Shown piece by piece: positions 51,215 through 53,560 of a stretch of DNA of 53,560 nucleotides. The notes below the pieces were generated by a model. That model did no database searches. It was not told the origin of the DNA and saw only the letters and a program-made list of their open reading frames with translations. Source of the DNA: an uncultured Planctomycetota bacterium (GTDB lineage Bacteria; Planctomycetota; Planctomycetia; Pirellulales; Thermoguttaceae); the NCBI GenBank assembly GCA_900317365.1, contig ONGM01000005.1, positions 1 to 53,560 on the forward strand, read 5' to 3'. The position numbers and the translations under genes were made by a program. Each line of letters starts with the position of its first letter. Position 1 is the first letter of the stretch.

Positions 51215-52045
51215 ATGACAAACGAGGAGTTGGCGAATTTGCCTGAAGGCGGCTTGCCTGAGCAGTTCCATCGCACGGCGCTCGTGCTCGGCTCGGAGGG
51301 AGTCGAGCGCCTGGCGAACGCGCGCGTCATGATCGTCGGGCTTGGCGCGGTCGGCGGGTACGCGCTCGAAGCGCTGGCGCGATCGGGGATCGGCGAGTTT
51401 CGAATCGTCGACTTTGATTACGTCCAGGAGAGCAATATCAATCGCCAGCTTCTCGCGACGCACGAGACGATCGGGCGCTCGAAGGCGGATCTTGCGTCGG
51501 CGCGGATACGGGCGATTAACCCGAGGGCGCGCGTGGAGACGCGTAAGACGCTGGTGAATCAGCGCAACGTCGGGGAGCTTTTTGAAGGCGCCTGGTCGGA
51601 GAAGCCGGATTGCGTCGTGGACGCGATCGACACGCTCGGGCCGAAGGTCGCCTTAATCGCGGAGACGTTGCGGCGCGGGGTTCCGATCATTTCGAGTATG
51701 GGGGCGGCGTTGCGAGTCGATTCGAGCGCGCCTCGGGTCGGGCGTCTCACGGAGGTTACGCATTGTCCGCTTGCGGCGCAGCTTCGGAAGCGCCTGCGTC
51801 GCGTTGGCGTGAATACGGACGACGTGCGTTGCGCCTATTCGTCGGAGCCGATTCGGGACGCGTTGCGATCCGGCGACGAGCGCTTTGAGCGTGTCGCCCC
51901 CGCCGCGCCGCTCGACGCCGAGCAGGCTCAAAGCCCTCCCGGTCGTCCCCGCAACACGCTCGGCAGTCTCCCGACAATCGTAGGAATTTTCGGGCTAATG
52001 ATCGCGCATGACGTGATTTTAAAGCTGAGCGGGTTTGAAGGGTAA
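51215..52045 (+). CDS. tcdA: tRNA threonylcarbamoyladenosine dehydratase (TcdA/CsdL)
   Basis: 276 residues. E1-like ThiF fold: QFHRTALVLGSEGVERLANARVMIVGLGAVGGYALEALARSG (ATP site), DFDYVQESNINRQL, DCVVDAIDTLGPKVALIAE, ISSMGAALRVD, LRKRLRRVGV, and the late TIVGIFGLMIAHDVIL. It cyclises t6A37 to ct6A. Starts 15 nt after the flavodiiron gene with GGGAG just upstream, so it is co-transcribed. The Asp-Ala-Glu-Gln-rich stretch before the last helix is longer than usual. Confidence 0.92.
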   Translation: MTNEELANLPEGGLPEQFHRTALVLGSEGVERLANARVMIVGLGAVGGYALEALARSGIGEFRIVDFDYVQESNINRQLLATHETIGRSKADLASARIRAINPRARVETRKTLVNQRNVGELFEGAWSEKPDCVVDAIDTLGPKVALIAETLRRGVPIISSMGAALRVDSSAPRVGRLTEVTHCPLAAQLRKRLRRVGVNTDDVRCAYSSEPIRDALRSGDERFERVAPAAPLDAEQAQSPPGRPRNTLGSLPTIVGIFGLMIAHDVILKLSGFEG

Positions 52046-52067
52046 AAAGACCGCGTCAATTTTGCGT

Positions 52068-52099
52068 TGCGCCATCGTTTCGACGTTGGCGCACTTTTT
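52068..52099 (+). terminator. Intrinsic terminator after tcdA
   Basis: TGCGCCA / TGGCGCA stem, 12-nt loop, C and T5. Marks the end of the conserved gene block. Confidence 0.8.
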
Positions 52100-52179
52100 A
52101 TAGAGACTGTCTAAAAATTTACTGAGTCCGTTTCTGTTCGTATATCGATACTTTTTAAAACTGTTTCTGAATGTCGTAC

Positions 52180-52201
52180 TTGACGACGGCTTGATTATAA
52201 T
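52180..52201 (+). promoter_or_regulatory. Possible promoter of the DUF4926 gene
   Basis: A perfect TATAAT at 52196-52201. A TTGACG at 52180 is too close (10 nt) to be its -35; at the normal distance only GTCGTA is seen. Confidence 0.4.
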
Positions 52202-52213
52202 GAGAATATACAG

Positions 52214-52231
52214 ATAACGGCGCGCCGTTAT
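52214..52231. promoter_or_regulatory. Perfect 18-bp palindrome, candidate operator
   Basis: ATAACGGCGCGCCGTTAT, fully self-complementary, 12 nt after the TATAAT and 29 nt before the DUF4926 Shine-Dalgarno. Position fits a repressor site at the transcription start. Confidence 0.5.
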
Positions 52232-52274
52232 TGGGCGTCTTTAGCAAAATAATCGTCCGTAGGAGAATGATGAA

Positions 52275-52478
52275 ATGAAAGAATTGGACGCGGTTCAACT
52301 AACAGAGGAGTTTAAGGGACTGCCGGCTGGGACGGAAGGCGCTATTGTTTTAGAGTATGACGGTGTGTATTTTGAGGTGGAGTTTTTCACTCCTGAGGGA
52401 GATACAATCGACGTTTTTACTACCCCCGCAAAGGTCCTTGAGGTCATTTGGGAATACACCCCAAAAAAAGAGAAGTAA
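52275..52478 (+). CDS. DUF4926 small protein
   Basis: 67 residues. It resembles the DUF4926 family: KELDAVQLTEEFKGLPAGTEGAIVLEYDG, FEVEFFTPEGDTIDVFTTPAKVLEVIW, an SH3-like small barrel by pattern. Function unknown; such proteins often occur beside toxin, immunity or restriction genes. AGGAG lies 9 nt before the ATG at 52275; two nearby ATGs are out of frame. Codons are AT-richer than the rest of the window, which suggests later acquisition. Confidence 0.75.
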   Translation: MKELDAVQLTEEFKGLPAGTEGAIVLEYDGVYFEVEFFTPEGDTIDVFTTPAKVLEVIWEYTPKKEK

Positions 52479-52780
52479 GGAACATACGATGACGTCGCAA
52501 TCCTTTCTTAGGAACTAAAATGTTTTTAAAGAGGAGCGGACGAGCGAGCGCTCGAGAAGAATCTTCGCAACAGTGAATTGAGGTACGACGCTAATCAATC
52601 TTCGCATCGCGCTATCCGGTCAAGGCGTTGTCAATGTGAAAATCGAACGCCCTTTGCCGATGGGCGTTTGACGCATTGTTATGACTTAAAGTTGATTTGA
52701 ATATCGTCAAACGCTTGGTTTAAAGCTCTATGCATCAAGCCTTAAACCAATCGATACGTTTGGTTTATAGGGGGACTACA
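52479..52780. other. Gene-free spacer between DUF4926 and the duplicated orphan gene
   Basis: About 300 nt without a supported frame. It contains AACGCCC / GGGCGTT (52646-52668, 9-nt loop), a weak terminator-like stem, and a larger inverted repeat near the end. Short reading frames at 52489 and 52520 (9 and 18 codons) have no support. Confidence 0.5.
52715..52750. repeat. Inverted repeat TTGGTTTAA with an additional half-site
   Basis: TTGGTTTAA (52715-52723) and TTAAACCAA (52742-52750) with an inner GCT / AGC pair. A further direct TTGGTTTA copy lies at 52761-52768, just before the orphan gene. Either a leader hairpin or a multi-site operator. Confidence 0.5.
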
Positions 52781-53428
52781 ATGCCAAAAACGGCGTATGA
52801 CGCGCTTATTGATAAGTACAAAGAATATGGACTGATTAGTTATTTCAGCGTCCATTATTTGAAATATCGTTTGTACTTCAAAACGCTATATTTTCCAGAC
52901 AAGGATGAGGAACCTGCCTGTTACGTCTGCGAAGGAGAGGGAAAAAACGAAACGAAACGTGAGATTTGCCGCGTTCCTTTCGAAGACGTCTTTGAAGTTA
53001 AAATTGCCGAAATCGGCAAGACTTGGCGGGAAGTTTTAAACGAACTTCCTGCGTCGGAGATGTTTTGCGAGTCTTTCCGTCCGACGTTTGACGATAAACC
53101 GCGCAAGTACGGTTTTATTGGATTGACGCCGATTCCGCCAAACAAACCTGGAGAGAATCGTAGCGCTTACGACGTCTTAATTGAACAAAATCGACTTCAC
53201 GGGTATATTTCGTACTTCGACTTTGAATTTTCCGGATACTCGATCGATTATTCCGGCTCCTTTTACGCCTACGTCTACGAAACGGAGAACGACGACGCCG
53301 AAGTTCGCGAGTATTGCTGGAATTCCTTTGAAGAAATGCTCGATTCCGAAATTGAAGAAATCGGTATGACGATGAAAGAGGTTCTCACAAAGTTGCCGCC
53401 AGACGCTATTTATATCGATTTGGGATAG
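52781..53428 (+). CDS. Orphan protein made of two related halves
   Basis: 215 residues from ATG 52781 (GGGGGA about 7 nt upstream); an earlier ATG at 52730 lies inside an inverted repeat. Two units align: TAYDALIDKYKEYGLISYFSVHYLKYR ... PFEDVFEVKIAEIGKTWREVLNELP (1-100) and SAYDVLIEQNRLHGYISYFDFEFSGYS ... SFEEMLDSEIEEIGMTMKEVLTKLP (125-212). Both are acidic and rich in Tyr/Phe, with no signal peptide. Not recognised as a named family; immunity-type or SMI1-like behaviour is a guess only. Codon use is AT-richer than in core genes. Stands alone between an inverted repeat and a REP-like hairpin. Confidence 0.7.
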   Translation: MPKTAYDALIDKYKEYGLISYFSVHYLKYRLYFKTLYFPDKDEEPACYVCEGEGKNETKREICRVPFEDVFEVKIAEIGKTWREVLNELPASEMFCESFRPTFDDKPRKYGFIGLTPIPPNKPGENRSAYDVLIEQNRLHGYISYFDFEFSGYSIDYSGSFYAYVYETENDDAEVREYCWNSFEEMLDSEIEEIGMTMKEVLTKLPPDAIYIDLG

Positions 53429-53490
53429 CGTTGGCGGCGCAGAACATGAAGCGTCGTCAGAGCGTCTGCGCTAGCGGGACGCTTGGCTTT

Positions 53491-53524
53491 GCGTTATCCG
53501 CAGGCTGAAGCCTGCGGATAACGC
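53491..53524. repeat. REP-like perfect 15-bp hairpin
   Basis: GCGTTATCCGCAGGC-TGAA-GCCTGCGGATAACGC. Only copy in the window. GCAGGC-TGAA-GCCTGC cores are common intergenic palindromes in many bacteria and may be mobilised by REP-associated TnpA. No U-run, so not a normal terminator. Confidence 0.7.
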
Positions 53525-53560
53525 GTAAAAGGGAAGTCATTGTAACCCGGCGAGCGACCA

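Overview
The window looks like a chromosome segment of an anaerobic member of the Planctomycetota, probably a host-associated relative of the Pirellulales/Thermoguttaceae. The evidence is a propeller/c-heme/sulfatase-modifying-like giant resembling planctomycete HzsA-type proteins, DciA (DUF721) next to GyrB, PhoH/7TM-HD/YbeY in a row, modified HlyD/M50 membrane proteins, TPR-rich unknowns, and strongly skewed codon use (many GCG, GAC and CGC codons, which open long false reading frames on the opposite strand). The taxonomic call is inference; no rRNA is present. The redox genes (Hdr-Flx complex, IorAB, flavodiiron protein) point to a fermentative, ferredoxin-based lifestyle with oxygen detoxification rather than aerobic respiration.

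Layout. 1-6945 (+): HzsA-like protein open at the left edge, GYF-AIM24 protein, secreted amidase, M24 peptidase, LemA-like protein, closed by a bidirectional terminator. 7153-16132 (-): one long operon hdrC-hdrB-[Tat TIM-barrel]-[secreted BSP metallopeptidase]-hdrA-flxD-flxC-flxB-flxA, i.e. an Hdr-Flx electron-bifurcating complex with two exported-protein genes in the middle. 16620-34319 (mostly +): BRCT/MerR/TPR protein, miaA (-), dciA-gyrB-TPR-GH99-like, a thioredoxin-like/degenerate-protease protein, then Nudix-RNase PH fusion-phoH-7TM-HD-ybeY (RNA processing and c-di-AMP). 34344-39766 (-): mtaB, xylose isomerase-like, TatD, HtrA. 40286-41128 (-): coaD, tRNA-Cys(GCA) and, just downstream, a structured small-RNA candidate with three anti-Shine-Dalgarno motifs in or next to it. 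41514-47134 (+): three genes, GAF-HlyD, HlyD and PqqD-M50-HlyD, a membrane machine without a recognisable transporter. 47337-52045 (+): iorA-iorB, flavodiiron protein, TcdA. 52046-53560: an AT-richer tail with a DUF4926 gene behind an 18-bp palindrome, an orphan protein made of two related halves, and a REP-like hairpin; it reads like accessory DNA.

How it fits together. IorAB makes reduced ferredoxin from aryl-2-keto acids; Hdr-Flx can couple NADH, ferredoxin and a disulfide; the flavodiiron protein can burn excess electrons with oxygen. MiaA, MtaB, TcdA, RNase PH and YbeY form a scattered RNA-maturation set. The strongest candidates for new biology are the GAF/HlyD/PqqD-M50 trio, the Nudix-RNase PH frame with an internal ribosome binding site, the two exported-protein genes inside the hdr-flx operon, and the hairpin RNA beside tRNA-Cys.
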